A stretch of 55,294 nucleotides of DNA from Oscillospiraceae bacterium (GTDB lineage Bacteria; Bacillota; Clostridia; Oscillospirales; Acutalibacteraceae). Numbering within the stretch: position 1 is the stretch's first letter; each line of letters starts with the position of its first letter. The stretch is from the NCBI GenBank assembly GCA_009779495.1, contig WRED01000009.1:1-55294 (forward strand), in the 5' to 3' direction. Below the pieces are notes generated by a model. It ran no database searches, was not told the DNA's origin, and saw only the letters and a program-made list of their open reading frames with translations. This document shows, piece by piece, positions 14,149 to 23,466 of the stretch. A program made the translations under genes and the position numbers.

Positions 14149-15585
14149 ATGAAGTACGAGGTTGTTATAGGGCTTGAGGTCCATGTGGAGCTGGCCACCG
14201 AGTCAAAGCTTTTCTGCTCATGCGGCGCGAAGTTCGGCGCGGATCCCAATGAAAATGTCTGCCCGGCCTGCGCGGGTATGCCCGGTATGCTGCCCGTCGC
14301 CAACAAAAAGGCCGTTGAGCTGGGCATCGCCGCCGCTTTGGTGACGAACAGCCGCGTAACCCCGGTCATCACATTTGACAAAAAGAACTACTTTTATCCG
14401 GACCTGCCGACAGGCTACCAAAACACGCAGTGGCTCGCGCCGATCTGCCGTGACGGTTATGTGGACATCGAGACGCAGGCGGGCCAAAAGCGGATCAACC
14501 TGAAGCAGATCCACATCGAGGAGGACGCGGGCAAGCTCGTCCACTCCCACGGCGTATCCCTGGCGGACTATAACCGCGGCGGAGTTCCTCTTGTGGAGAT
14601 CGTGAGCCAGCCGGACTTCCGATCGGCTGAGGAGGTCATTGTGTATCTGGAGAAGCTGCGCACGCTGCTGTCTTTCGCGGGCGTGTCCGATTGCCGGATG
14701 CAGGAGGGCTCCATGCGCTGCGACGTGAACCTGTCGGTGCGCGAGGCAGGCTCGGACATCCTTGGCACACGTACGGAAATGAAGAACATGAACTCCCTCA
14801 AGGCCATCGTCCGCGCCATCGCATTTGAGACGGAGCGGCACATAAACGCGTTGGAAACCGGCAGTGAGGAGCTTGTGCAGGAGACGCGCCGCTGGGACGA
14901 CAGCATCGGCGAAAGCTTCGCCATGCGCGAAAAGGAAAACGCCACCGACTACCGCTATTTTCCGAACCCTGAAATCATGCCCATACAGATATCGGAGCAG
15001 TGGATAGACGCGGTTCGGGCGTCCCTGCCGGAAACGGCGCACGACAAATTCAGCCGCATGACAAAGGAGCTTTCGGTGTCCGAGTCCGACGCAAAGATCA
15101 TCACGGGCAGCAAAAACCTCGCGGATATATTTGACGCGCTGACTAAAAACGGCGTTTTAGCAAAGGACGCCGCGTCCTGGATCGTGACAGAGCTTTTGTC
15201 CATGGAAACGCAGGAAAATAAGTCCAGCGACGACATAAAAATAAACACGGACAAATTTGCCGCGCTGATTTTGCTCGTGAACAAAAAGGAGATCAGCCGC
15301 ACGGTCGCCAAAAAGGTTTTCGCGCTGCTTTACGCGGAGGACGTTGACCCGATTGACTATGTGAAGCAAAACAACCTCGGCATGGTTTCCGACGCCGCGC
15401 TTTTGGATGGGATAGTGGCGTCCGTTTTGGCCGAAAACCCGGATTCCGTCGGGCAGTACCGCGGCGGCAACGAGAAAGTCGTCGGGTTTTTGATGGGCAA
15501 AATTATGGGCAAAACGGCGGGCAAGGCCGACCCGGGAGTTGTACGGGAGATGTTGATGAATGGACTGGCGGCGGCAAGCGAATAG
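14149..15585 (+). CDS. gatB: Aspartyl/glutamyl-tRNA amidotransferase subunit B
   Basis: The 478-residue product starts MKYEVVIGLEVHVEL and has the zinc-site CSCGAKFG...NVCPACAGMPGMLPV, NYFYPDLPTGYQ, DYNRGGVPLVEIVS, MQEGSMRCDVNLSVR and DYRYFPNPEIMPI, with a C-terminal YqeY-like tail domain. GatB activates the misacylated Asp or Glu with ATP and exchanges it for the amide. All key motifs look intact, in contrast to GatA. I start at 14149, 5 nt after GGAGG, rather than at an upstream ATG at 14110. It follows the gatA-like gene after 88 bp, a gap in which no gene is seen. Confidence 0.97.
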   Translation: MKYEVVIGLEVHVELATESKLFCSCGAKFGADPNENVCPACAGMPGMLPVANKKAVELGIAAALVTNSRVTPVITFDKKNYFYPDLPTGYQNTQWLAPICRDGYVDIETQAGQKRINLKQIHIEEDAGKLVHSHGVSLADYNRGGVPLVEIVSQPDFRSAEEVIVYLEKLRTLLSFAGVSDCRMQEGSMRCDVNLSVREAGSDILGTRTEMKNMNSLKAIVRAIAFETERHINALETGSEELVQETRRWDDSIGESFAMREKENATDYRYFPNPEIMPIQISEQWIDAVRASLPETAHDKFSRMTKELSVSESDAKIITGSKNLADIFDALTKNGVLAKDAASWIVTELLSMETQENKSSDDIKINTDKFAALILLVNKKEISRTVAKKVFALLYAEDVDPIDYVKQNNLGMVSDAALLDGIVASVLAENPDSVGQYRGGNEKVVGFLMGKIMGKTAGKADPGVVREMLMNGLAAASE

Positions 15586-15611
15586 GTAATGGTGAATAGT
15601 GAATAACTTTC

Positions 15612-15646
15612 TGTAAGGGAACGCAGCGCGTTCCCTTACAATTTTG
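15612..15646. terminator. Bidirectional terminator after gatB
   Basis: GTAAGGGAACGC (15613-15624) pairs with GCGTTCCCTTAC (15628-15639), followed by AATTTTGT, between convergent genes. Confidence 0.85.
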
Positions 15647-15647
15647 T

Positions 15648-17135
15648 CTATAATTCTTGGCCACTCTCGAGCCGCCGTCTGCGTATCTCGCCCAGCTCCT
15701 CATACATCCGCTGCCGTTTTTCGCCCGTGAGGTCATAAAAAAACTTCGGAATCATCCCAAGCACGCTGATGCCCAGCGGCAGCCCGAACGCGAGGCGGAA
15801 CAGCGAACGCTGCACCTTGTCCGTCTGCGTTACGCCCGTGCCCTGCTTATAACCGATTGCGTTCATAATAAGCGTCGTCATCGCGCCGAGAGTGTTCTTC
15901 GCGGCTTTCGGGATGATTCCCTTTGTCGCGAGGATCATGCCCTCCGCGCGGAAGCCGTCTTTCCATTCCACATAGTCGATGGAGTCCATGGTGATCTCCC
16001 GGGGGATGATTTTGCCGAAAGAGAGCGTGCCCTTGTACAAAACGTCCTGAAGGACAAGCAGGGGAACCATGACGAGCCTGCTTTTGTAACGCTTGCCGAA
16101 AGAGCCGACGATCAGGATCAGCAGGGAAACGGCCTCCTTGATGTGCAGGCCGACGAGCCAGAGTGTCTTTACGGAAAACCGCTCACGGCATTTTTGGAGA
16201 TATCCGTAACTCAGCATGGACAGCGGCGCGCCGGGGATCATGACAAGGTCGCGCAGGGTGACCGAACCCAAAACGTCGAGGAAATAAAACTTCTCCCACT
16301 GGGACGATACGGCGGTGGACCTTGATATGCCCGCGAAAAGGTCGGCGAAGATAGCCAGCAGGATGGGGCGGCTGCGCAGGATAATGCGCAGGCCGGGGAG
16401 AAATTTCGGGCGGTCAACCGTCTGCGCGATGCGCTCTTTGGAATGTATGAAGAAAAACACGGCGAGTATGACGCCCGTCGCCACAGTGATGACGCCCATC
16501 ACCGCGAAAGCCGAACGGAACATGGCGTCCTTCGCTTCAGGCGTGGCGTCAAGTCTTTTTATGCCGTCGATCAAAAGGGACATGACAATTCCAGGGATGT
16601 TTTCCCAGATCGCGCTGATAAGCTCCGCGCGGCTGAACAGCCTTACCCTGTCGTCCGGGTTAGGGGATATGGCGGACACAATGCCGGATTCCGCGATGTC
16701 GCGCACGGACAGGAATACGTCATACGACGACGCAAGCGCCAGCCATAAAAACAGCGGCGCGAAGCCTGACAGTGTGGCGGACGGGTCGCGGAGCTGGCTG
16801 ATGAAAAAATACGGGGACAACCAGTGAATCATCATGAGAGCCGAACCGAAGATAATGTATAAAAGAAAATACGGCTTGAATTTACCCCAGCGCGTGGATA
16901 TTTTGTCGATCACCGCGCCTAAAAGACCGTCGTTGATGACGTCCCACCAGCCGTTGATCAGCGAGATAACGGTGTTCATGACGGGGTCGAGCCGCAGTAC
17001 GTTGAGAACGAAAAAGGTTTTCTGCTCGTCGATATTAAAGGTCTTTGACGAGTCGAACAGCACATAGGACATGGTTTCCTTTACGCTGACGTAACGGCGC
17101 TTGTAGGATTCGGCGGCTGTCGTTATATTTGACAT
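15648..17135 (-). CDS. GPH-family symporter, last gene of a uronide operon
   Basis: The 495-residue polytopic protein belongs to the GPH/MelB group: NGWWDVINDGLLGAVIDK near residue 63 (a D-G in place of the usual D-P), and ITMDSIDYVEWKDGFRAEGM near 385. It would take up oligosaccharides, probably those cut by the GH105 encoded in the same operon. The ATG lies inside the end of the isomerase gene (13-bp overlap) with AAAGGAG 9 nt upstream, so translation is probably coupled. The operon order, promoter-distal last, is metallophosphoesterase, anchored 693-residue protein, GH105, isomerase, symporter. Confidence 0.88.
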   Translation of the reverse strand: MSNITTAAESYKRRYVSVKETMSYVLFDSSKTFNIDEQKTFFVLNVLRLDPVMNTVISLINGWWDVINDGLLGAVIDKISTRWGKFKPYFLLYIIFGSALMMIHWLSPYFFISQLRDPSATLSGFAPLFLWLALASSYDVFLSVRDIAESGIVSAISPNPDDRVRLFSRAELISAIWENIPGIVMSLLIDGIKRLDATPEAKDAMFRSAFAVMGVITVATGVILAVFFFIHSKERIAQTVDRPKFLPGLRIILRSRPILLAIFADLFAGISRSTAVSSQWEKFYFLDVLGSVTLRDLVMIPGAPLSMLSYGYLQKCRERFSVKTLWLVGLHIKEAVSLLILIVGSFGKRYKSRLVMVPLLVLQDVLYKGTLSFGKIIPREITMDSIDYVEWKDGFRAEGMILATKGIIPKAAKNTLGAMTTLIMNAIGYKQGTGVTQTDKVQRSLFRLAFGLPLGISVLGMIPKFFYDLTGEKRQRMYEELGEIRRRRLESGQEL

Positions 17136-17902
17136 AAAAGAGAAGCTCCTTTATCAAAACTTAGCTTGACACTTTCGAGGGGCGTTTTTGTTTTTTGTTC
17201 GATCATTCCGTACCCGACCTCCGTTGCGTCCGCCGCCCGGAGAACCGCGCCGAAAGGGATATTGCCGCGGCCGATCTCGCAGTCCGCTCCGCCGGTAATC
17301 AGGCCCATTTTCGTGACGGTGAAATCGCGCAGGTGCATCAGCGGCACGCGTCCGCGAAGCTCGTGAAGAAGCGCGATGACGTTGCCGCCGCCGCGCTGGC
17401 ACCAGTATGTATCCAAAACGAAATCCACATCGGAATTTGCCGCCATGAAAGATAGGACGTTCTGCCCGCCGACGCGCAGAAATTCATAGTGGTGGTTGTG
17501 GTGCGCGAGTGAGATGCCCGAGGGCTTGAGCTTTGCCCGAAGCTCCGCGAGCATGTCGCAGTAACGCCCCAGTCCGTCCTCGCCCTTGTTCAAGAGCTTC
17601 AGGTCGATCACGCTGTTGGTCAGTATACCGGCGCCCAAGGTTTGCATGAACTCAGCCGTGGCAGGGATGTCCGCTGAGGAGGTTGCGTATTTGATCTGGC
17701 AGGAGATCACGCGCAGGCTGTGCCGTTTGGCGGATTCCGCGATCATCAGGGCGGTTTGCGTCGTAAAAGGAAATCCGAGGTAGTCCACCGCAAGCTCGAT
17801 ACTGCGCAGACCTATGTCCGAAAGCACCGCGAAAGTTCGGTCTATGGAGTGCGGGGTGCGCAGGAGCTTGCGGATTGTGAAAGTTTGCAGGCCTATGTCC
17901 AT
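17123..17902 (-). CDS. Sugar phosphate isomerase/epimerase (xylose-isomerase-like TIM barrel)
   Basis: The product of 259 residues starts MDIGLQTFTIRKLL and follows the AP-endonuclease-2/IolE-like barrel: IGLRSIELAVDY, SLRVISCQIKY, GISLAHHNHHYEF (metal ligands), SDVDFVLDTYWCQRGG, MHLRDFTV and a final EIGRGNIPF...GMIEQ segment, where Glu and His typically bind a divalent metal. Such enzymes isomerise or epimerise keto sugars; the substrate is not clear. I start at the ATG preceded by AAGGAG (9 nt). The longer upstream reading frame overlaps GH105 and lacks a ribosome site. It starts 13 bp after GH105. Confidence 0.85.
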   Translation of the reverse strand: MDIGLQTFTIRKLLRTPHSIDRTFAVLSDIGLRSIELAVDYLGFPFTTQTALMIAESAKRHSLRVISCQIKYATSSADIPATAEFMQTLGAGILTNSVIDLKLLNKGEDGLGRYCDMLAELRAKLKPSGISLAHHNHHYEFLRVGGQNVLSFMAANSDVDFVLDTYWCQRGGGNVIALLHELRGRVPLMHLRDFTVTKMGLITGGADCEIGRGNIPFGAVLRAADATEVGYGMIEQKTKTPLESVKLSFDKGASLLCQI

Positions 17903-17915
17903 ATGCAGATTCTCC

Positions 17916-18989
17916 TTATTCCGAATCCCCAACGCCTGATTCCTGTGTGCAACGCAAATACTCAAGCGCCGCGAAGAATGCCGCCGCAAGGCCGTACGTC
18001 CAGTCATTGCCGCGCGGAGTAAGCTTGTACACAAGGTACGGAATGAGCTGTATGGCGGACGTCGGCGCGCTGATATAGGGCATACTCAGCAGGCCGTCTT
18101 TGATTTGTATGTCCTCGCACACCGCGTGAAACGCTTTCACAGACGCGTCGTAATATTCGCGCCCCAGCATTCCCTTGCGGTAGCCGTAGAACCAGCCGGA
18201 CGCGATCAGCATCGTGGCGGAGCTTTCCTTGTACGTTTTGCCGGGCCGGTTAAAGACCGTTTCAAAGTAGCCGTCCTGCCGCTGATAGGGGAGAAGCGCC
18301 TCTGCCAGCCGGACGAACACTTTTGTCATGTGCTCGCGCTCCTCGCCGGGCAGGTAGTCAAGCAGCAGCGGCAGCGCCGCCATGACCCAGCCGTTGCCGC
18401 GCCCCCAGAATATCGGCTTGACAGGGTAGTGGGTGCGCAGCTTCGTCCAATAGGAGTGATAGAAAAATCCCGTGCCATCGTCCTGCAAATACCGGGCGAA
18501 GGCGGCGGGCTGTTTTTTCGCGAACCCGCGCATTTTTTCGTCGTTCGTCGCATGAGCCAGCCAGTTAGTGAATACGCCGTACATCATAATGCTGTCCACC
18601 CAAACGCTTTTCGGGTAAATCAGGCTTTCAACGCCTGTGCCCAGATGGTTCGGCATGTCCTCCAGTACGCGCGGGGTGGTCTCGTAGTAATTTTTAACGG
18701 CGTTGACGACGCTCCAGTAACGCCCGTTTTCGGTTTTCAGCGCCAGGTACAGCGCGCCCAAAGCGGGAGCCGAGGTGTCGGAACTGCAAAGCCGGTAGCC
18801 TTTTTTGATGTGATGGTCGTAGAATCGGCGCAGATAGCCGGTGTAATGATCCGCGCCGTGCTCCTCGTCGATTTTGGCAAGGGCGTACAGAAACAACGCC
18901 TGCCCCCAGGACCAGTTGAGCCGCTCGGGCGCGAAACGCTTGACAGAATCGTCGGCAAGGTCGAAGATTTTTTGAATGTCGGGGTTCAT
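17916..18989 (-). CDS. GH105 unsaturated uronyl (rhamnogalacturonyl) hydrolase
   Basis: The 357-residue protein has the (alpha/alpha)6-barrel motifs of GH105/GH88: NWSWGQALFLYAL, KSVWVDSIMMYG (Asp132 in the active site), KPIFWGRGNGWVMAAL near 190, and YKESSATMLIASG. Enzymes of this family hydrate the double bond of the 4,5-unsaturated uronyl residue left by polysaccharide lyases, releasing it from rhamnose or other sugars. There is no signal peptide, so it acts on imported lyase products. The start overlaps the stop of the 693-residue gene by 4 bp (ATGA), which implies coupled translation. It implies that a lyase acts outside the cell; the upstream anchored protein is a candidate. Confidence 0.92.
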   Translation of the reverse strand: MNPDIQKIFDLADDSVKRFAPERLNWSWGQALFLYALAKIDEEHGADHYTGYLRRFYDHHIKKGYRLCSSDTSAPALGALYLALKTENGRYWSVVNAVKNYYETTPRVLEDMPNHLGTGVESLIYPKSVWVDSIMMYGVFTNWLAHATNDEKMRGFAKKQPAAFARYLQDDGTGFFYHSYWTKLRTHYPVKPIFWGRGNGWVMAALPLLLDYLPGEEREHMTKVFVRLAEALLPYQRQDGYFETVFNRPGKTYKESSATMLIASGWFYGYRKGMLGREYYDASVKAFHAVCEDIQIKDGLLSMPYISAPTSAIQLIPYLVYKLTPRGNDWTYGLAAAFFAALEYLRCTQESGVGDSE

Positions 18990-21067
18990 GTGTAATCCCT
19001 CTCTGTATTGTTATAATTCAGCCGTAAACTATGCCCCGCGTGCCGTATAATGAATTCATCCGCGCCGCGTTCGGCTATGCAGTAGGGGCTGTCGAAGCGT
19101 TTGTGCTGAAGCGGGATGTCTACGCCGTCCACCGTGAACGCCCCGCCGTAAACGGTTTTGTACTTGTGCCCCGCGCTGTCGCAGGACAGTGAGCCGTCAC
19201 CGTCGTAAACAACGCTGTTCCCCCTGATCCGCGCCGTGAAATCCGCGAAAGACTCACGCGATTCATCGGACAGCTCGTATATCCAGTAATGATTGCGCCC
19301 GCGCTGAACAAGGTCAAAGCGCTTTTCGGGATATTCCTCCAGACCGTTTTTAAAGGCTTTTGCGGACATTTCCGAATAGGGGAGGTAGTCAAGCTCCCTA
19401 GCGGCGTTTATGCCAAGGTACGTGCCGTCCTTTTGCGCGAAAGCGTAGCGGCCGTCGACAATAACCTTGTCAAAGTAAGCTTCGGGCAGATAGGTATGGG
19501 TGAATTGCGGCACGCTGTACAGCTCTAAAAAGCCACGGCGTTTCGGCAGCTTGTAGATCAGCATGAGCACGTTTTTGTGCTGGACGCTGTGGGGCGCACG
19601 GCCGAAGCCCGCCCAGTAACCCGGATACGCCGCCACGGTGTTTTTGCCCTCGTGCCGCGCGGGGTGAGCGGTGAACACGACCGCGCGTCCGCCGAGGTTC
19701 AAAACGTTCAGCATCTGCTGTGCGCCGAAGCCGCCGGGATGGTAACGCTGCACGGAGCTTAACGCGTAACCTTTTGTCTGATAGCAATAGAGGTTTGCCC
19801 GCTGTATGGCGATGCCGTTGGGCATGGGGTTCATGAGCCTGGAGATTCGCGAGAGCACAAAGCGGTTGCGGATCAGCCGTAAATTGATGATCTTGAAATA
19901 ATTGACAAACTTGTTAGAGAGCATGTCATTTTTGTTGAAGTATGTTATAGTGTTGTGGATGACCTCGGGATTCGTGAAAGCCTCCATGCCCAGCTGGTGC
20001 ATCATCTGCTCGCTTTTGTGGCCGACGAGTCCAAGTGCCGGAAGCTCGCTCGTGTCCGTGCCCGACGACGCTTTCAGGATTCGCTCCGACGCGTCAAGGC
20101 CGATCTTGCGCAGCACGGGCGGGACCTCGTAAAACGGGTTGCCTCCGCTGTCGCGTGAGTTAAGCATGGCGAAAAAGCTCGTGAGCATGGAGTGGCTGAC
20201 GTCCATGGCGCCGGGGCGCAGTTCCCACACGTAATCGGTAAATTTCCGGACGCTGTCGCCCGTCTCGCCGACCATGTTGTTGACATAGGCGCGGCCTGTC
20301 GGCGCGATGAAGCTGAATTTGTGCATGTACAGCGCTACGTCGAACAGCAGCAGGTCAAGGCACATCTTCATGCGCGTGACCATGGCGCTGTCACCGGGCG
20401 CGGCGAACTGGATGAAATTGGCGGCGGGGCCGACGTTGAACAGATAGTAGTTGCTGGAATTGAACTCCGCGAAGCCGAACTGAAAGCGCTGGCGCATCCA
20501 GATGTCGATGCGCTCACGCCCCCGCGCCATGTGCTCGCGTCCTGTTGCGCCGTCGTTTTTGAACACGCGGTCATGCCAGTATTGCCCGGCCAAATATTCC
20601 GCTGTGGCATACAGTATCTGATGGTTTTCCGACCAGTAGCACATGGAATCCTTGCCCGGCTCCGTCATCCAGTATTTCGCATGGAGAAAGGCGTCCTCGA
20701 TCAATTGAACGCCCTTCGGCGAAACCTCGCGCAGCGTATCGCCGTGGGCGTACATCAGCCGCAGGAGGGTTTGCATACGGAAGTCCTGACAGTCGAACCG
20801 GCCGTCAATCACCTTTTTCGCGGGAATCACGGCGTTTACGACGTAGTCGTCGTCGATGGTTACGCCGTCGCGTGCGCGTAGATCGGGCCGCTCGAGGTAC
20901 AGCAGCAGGTCATGGATGAGATGGGGGTTTTCGTCTGTTTCGGGCAGGTCGGGGATGGATTTGACGGATAGGTTTTTCACCAGGTCATAGATGACGAACA
21001 GGACGAGGGCAAGAAGCGCGGCGTCGATGATCAGGCCGAGCATATCGGCGGCAGAGGACAGGTTCAT
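18986..21067 (-). CDS. Membrane-anchored large protein, possible polysaccharide lyase-like enzyme
   Basis: The 693-residue protein has an N-terminal transmembrane helix (about 8-30: MLGLIIDAALLALVLFVIYDL), so the bulk is outside the cell. The first part (about 60-400) is alpha-helical with aromatic-rich repeats, including FDCQDFRMQTLLRL, SMCYWSENHQILYATAEYL and EFNSSNYYLFNVGPA, which looks like an (alpha/alpha)6 or toroid domain. The remainder (about 410-693) is beta-rich (GIAIQRANLYCYQTKGYALSSVQ onward). This two-domain build occurs in several polysaccharide lyase families, and GH105 follows in the operon, but I cannot name a family or identify catalytic residues with confidence. It starts 12 bp after the metallophosphoesterase, with a G-rich ribosome site. 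Confidence 0.7.
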   Translation of the reverse strand: MNLSSAADMLGLIIDAALLALVLFVIYDLVKNLSVKSIPDLPETDENPHLIHDLLLYLERPDLRARDGVTIDDDYVVNAVIPAKKVIDGRFDCQDFRMQTLLRLMYAHGDTLREVSPKGVQLIEDAFLHAKYWMTEPGKDSMCYWSENHQILYATAEYLAGQYWHDRVFKNDGATGREHMARGRERIDIWMRQRFQFGFAEFNSSNYYLFNVGPAANFIQFAAPGDSAMVTRMKMCLDLLLFDVALYMHKFSFIAPTGRAYVNNMVGETGDSVRKFTDYVWELRPGAMDVSHSMLTSFFAMLNSRDSGGNPFYEVPPVLRKIGLDASERILKASSGTDTSELPALGLVGHKSEQMMHQLGMEAFTNPEVIHNTITYFNKNDMLSNKFVNYFKIINLRLIRNRFVLSRISRLMNPMPNGIAIQRANLYCYQTKGYALSSVQRYHPGGFGAQQMLNVLNLGGRAVVFTAHPARHEGKNTVAAYPGYWAGFGRAPHSVQHKNVLMLIYKLPKRRGFLELYSVPQFTHTYLPEAYFDKVIVDGRYAFAQKDGTYLGINAARELDYLPYSEMSAKAFKNGLEEYPEKRFDLVQRGRNHYWIYELSDESRESFADFTARIRGNSVVYDGDGSLSCDSAGHKYKTVYGGAFTVDGVDIPLQHKRFDSPYCIAERGADEFIIRHAGHSLRLNYNNTERDYT

Positions 21068-21079
21068 ATACGTTCCCCC

Positions 21080-22030
21080 CTATGTCAAATCAATCGTGTA
21101 AACGCACTCCGCGTCCCATTCGCCGAACGCAAAAGCCCGTGCGCGCAGAATGACCCTGTCCGCATACAACTCGGCATAGAAGCCGTTGCCGCCCACATGC
21201 GCGGTGAACGGCGGCACGTTGACAAGGGTAACGCCCTCCGTTTCGCAGACGTTCAGTAAGAACAGCGGCGCGTGAATATGTCCATAGAAGAAAATAACGT
21301 TATCGTATTGCTTCACGACGTCAAAAACATCGTCGGAGCTTTCGCCCATGCCGTCAAGGTTCCACCAGTATTCGCCGTCTCCCTCCGGCGTGTGAACCTT
21401 GTCGCTGAACGGCTGGTGGTTGAACAGGAAGATGGGCTTCCCGCTTTTGGACGCGCGGGCGAGTGTCTCGTCCAGCCACTGGATCTGGGCGGGGGAGATG
21501 TAGGCCTCTGTGTCATCCCTCGTGTTCTCCGAGCCTAAAACGATGAAGAAATAGCCGCCGATCTCCCTGTAGTAATAGGGCTTGTCGTTTTTGGAGCCGG
21601 TGAGCGCGTTGTAAAAGGCGTTATGCCTGTTCACAGCTTTTTCGAGCGTGTTGACCGACGGATTGATGTCGTGGTTGCCCATGGCCACAAGGACGTTTTC
21701 AGGCGCGGCGTAATGGGAGAGGATGCCGTAAAGCATCAGATTTTCAAGGAACTGGCCGTTCATGGTGTTGTCGCCCACGAGCACAAGGGCGTTGCTTTTG
21801 ACGGAGGCCCTGTTGACGTCCGCCACCGCGTTGCGCAGATACTCAAAGCGGAACATTTCGATGGTCTCGATATGCGTATCGGCCAGGACGGTGAAGTTCA
21901 GGAGCAGCGAATCCGCGTCCGTGGGCTTGATGGCCTCGCCGAACGACGGCAGGGGAGAGGCGATTGCCAGGAAGATCGAGAAGATCAGAGACCAGCCCTT
22001 GATAAGCAGCGACAGAAAAAATGACGTCAT
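21080..22030 (-). CDS. Membrane-anchored metallophosphoesterase
   Basis: The 316-residue product starts with a hydrophobic anchor or signal (about 3-25) and then shows the full calcineurin-like motif series: VLADTHIE (Asp51, His53), VLVGDNTMNG, VAMGNHDINPS, FLFNHQPFSD and FFYGHIHAPLF. It would hydrolyse phosphomonoesters or diesters outside the membrane using two metal ions. I start at the ATG at 22030 with AAGGGG upstream; a longer frame runs into repeat copy B and is an artefact of the repeat. It is the first gene of the five-gene uronide operon, so it may remove phosphate from the polymer being used, but that is inference. Confidence 0.88.
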   Translation of the reverse strand: MTSFFLSLLIKGWSLIFSIFLAIASPLPSFGEAIKPTDADSLLLNFTVLADTHIETIEMFRFEYLRNAVADVNRASVKSNALVLVGDNTMNGQFLENLMLYGILSHYAAPENVLVAMGNHDINPSVNTLEKAVNRHNAFYNALTGSKNDKPYYYREIGGYFFIVLGSENTRDDTEAYISPAQIQWLDETLARASKSGKPIFLFNHQPFSDKVHTPEGDGEYWWNLDGMGESSDDVFDVVKQYDNVIFFYGHIHAPLFLLNVCETEGVTLVNVPPFTAHVGGNGFYAELYADRVILRARAFAFGEWDAECVYTIDLT

Positions 22031-22061
22031 ATGTATTTTCCCCTTTGAATAAAATTTTGGC

Positions 22062-22205
22062 TCTTTTAGACTTTTGTATTGACTTTGAATTTTTAACCCC
22101 TCCGACGCTGCGCGCCACCTCCCCTTGCAGGGGAGGCTGCGGTAATCGCACCTCGTTCCCAAGCCTCCCCTGCAAGGGGAGGTGGCGCGTAGCGCCGGAG
22201 GGGTT
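22062..22205. repeat. Palindromic repeat, copy B
   Basis: Arms CCCCTCCGACGCTGCGCGCC (from 22097) and GGCGCGTAGCGCCGGAGGGG (to 22203) enclose inner arms ACCTCCCCTTGCAGGGGAGG and their inverted copy. The flank at 22062-22096 (AGACTTTTGTATTGACTTTG) is shared with copy A. On the minus strand the repeat ends 65 nt before the metallophosphoesterase start. Confidence 0.9.
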
Positions 22206-22377
22206 CAACTGCCTGATACAACAAACGCTCGCATCAATACAAAGGTTTAAAACAACAAAAATTTTTACCAGTTAAATATAGTATACATGTTTTTCGCGTG
22301 GTTGTAAAGTCAAAAATTGTTGCGCTTTTATCAATGGTATGATAGAATGTTTACATATTGAAAAGGAGGAACTTACC

Positions 22378-23466
22378 ATGATCAACGAACTGCTTTCCAA
22401 AAGAAATCTGCCCGGGCTTCTCACGTTCGCCGACGGAAGCGCCGTCCAAAACGCCGAGGACTGGCAAGCGCGCCGCCATGAAATCAAAAACCTCATCCAA
22501 AGCGAGGGCTACGGCTTTTTGCCGCCTCCGCCGAAAGGTATGAGGATCGAGGAACTGGATACGGAGGATCGCTTCTGCGCGGGAAAGGTAACGCTTACAA
22601 AGGTTCTGCTCACGGCCGAGATGGAAAACGGCGAATACGCCTTTCCTGTTTACTGCGCCGTGCCGAACACGGGGCGCGCGTTCCCCGCGTTCATCCACAT
22701 CAATTTCCGCGACGATGTGCCGGACAGGTACATGCCGACAGAGGAATTATGCGACAACGGCTTCGCGGTGTTTTCCTTTTGTTACAAGGACGCCGCGCCG
22801 GACGACGGCGATTTCAGCGGCGGGCTGGCCGGGCTTGTCCTTGACGGGCAAAAAAGGGCCGAAAGCGATCCGGGGAAGATCGCGCTGTGGAGCTGGTCGG
22901 CCATGCGCGTGATGGATTACATACAGACGCTTGACGCGGTGGACAAGAAAAACATTGCCGTCATCGGCCACTCGCGGCTGGGCAAAACCGCGCTGTTCAC
23001 GGGCGCGCTTGACGAGCGGTTCGCGTTCACCGTGTCCAACAATTCGGGCTGCGGCGGGGCGGCCATCACACGGGACAAACAGGGGGAGAGCATCACCCGT
23101 ATTTGCCAAAATTTGTGGTACTGGTTTTGCGAGAAATATAAGAGCTACGCGGACGACGCGGCGCGCCTGCCCTTTGATCAGCATTTTATGCTCGCGGCGA
23201 TTGCGCCGAGACGGGTGTATGTCGCGAGCGCGAAGGAGGATATATGGGCCGATCCCGTGTCGGAATATCTGGCCTGCGCAGGGGCGAGCGAAGCGTATGA
23301 GTTTTTGGGCGAACAGGGCTTTGTTTGCCCGGACAGGCTGCCCGTGGCGGGGGAGAGCTTCCATGAGGGCAAAATAGGGTATCATATGCGGGCGGGGACG
23401 CATTATTTGGGCAGAGAGGATTGGCTGAAAGTGATGGAATATATCAAGAGGCATATCAACAAATAG
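22378..23466 (+). CDS. CE15-like esterase (glucuronoyl esterase type)
   Basis: The 362-residue alpha/beta hydrolase has the bacterial CE15 nucleophile motif GHSRLGK (Ser199), the following SNNSGCGGAA, LPFDQHFMLAAIAPRRVYVASA and a C-terminal THYLGREDW, whose His is the likely triad base. CE15 enzymes cleave esters between 4-O-methylglucuronate and lignin or related uronate esters. There is no signal peptide, so it would act inside the cell on small esters. The start has AAAGGAGG 8 nt upstream; a longer frame from 22339 lacks a ribosome site. It is transcribed alone, divergent from the uronide operon, and fits the uronate theme. Confidence 0.85.
   Translation: MINELLSKRNLPGLLTFADGSAVQNAEDWQARRHEIKNLIQSEGYGFLPPPPKGMRIEELDTEDRFCAGKVTLTKVLLTAEMENGEYAFPVYCAVPNTGRAFPAFIHINFRDDVPDRYMPTEELCDNGFAVFSFCYKDAAPDDGDFSGGLAGLVLDGQKRAESDPGKIALWSWSAMRVMDYIQTLDAVDKKNIAVIGHSRLGKTALFTGALDERFAFTVSNNSGCGGAAITRDKQGESITRICQNLWYWFCEKYKSYADDAARLPFDQHFMLAAIAPRRVYVASAKEDIWADPVSEYLACAGASEAYEFLGEQGFVCPDRLPVAGESFHEGKIGYHMRAGTHYLGREDWLKVMEYIKRHINK

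Noticed and set aside
14218..15042. 274-codon minus-strand open frame
   Set aside because: Shadow of gatB; no family motif and composition typical of an antisense frame.
22031..22162. N-terminal extension of the metallophosphoesterase
   Set aside because: It translates repeat copy B and has no ribosome site; the ATG at 22030 starts a normal membrane anchor.
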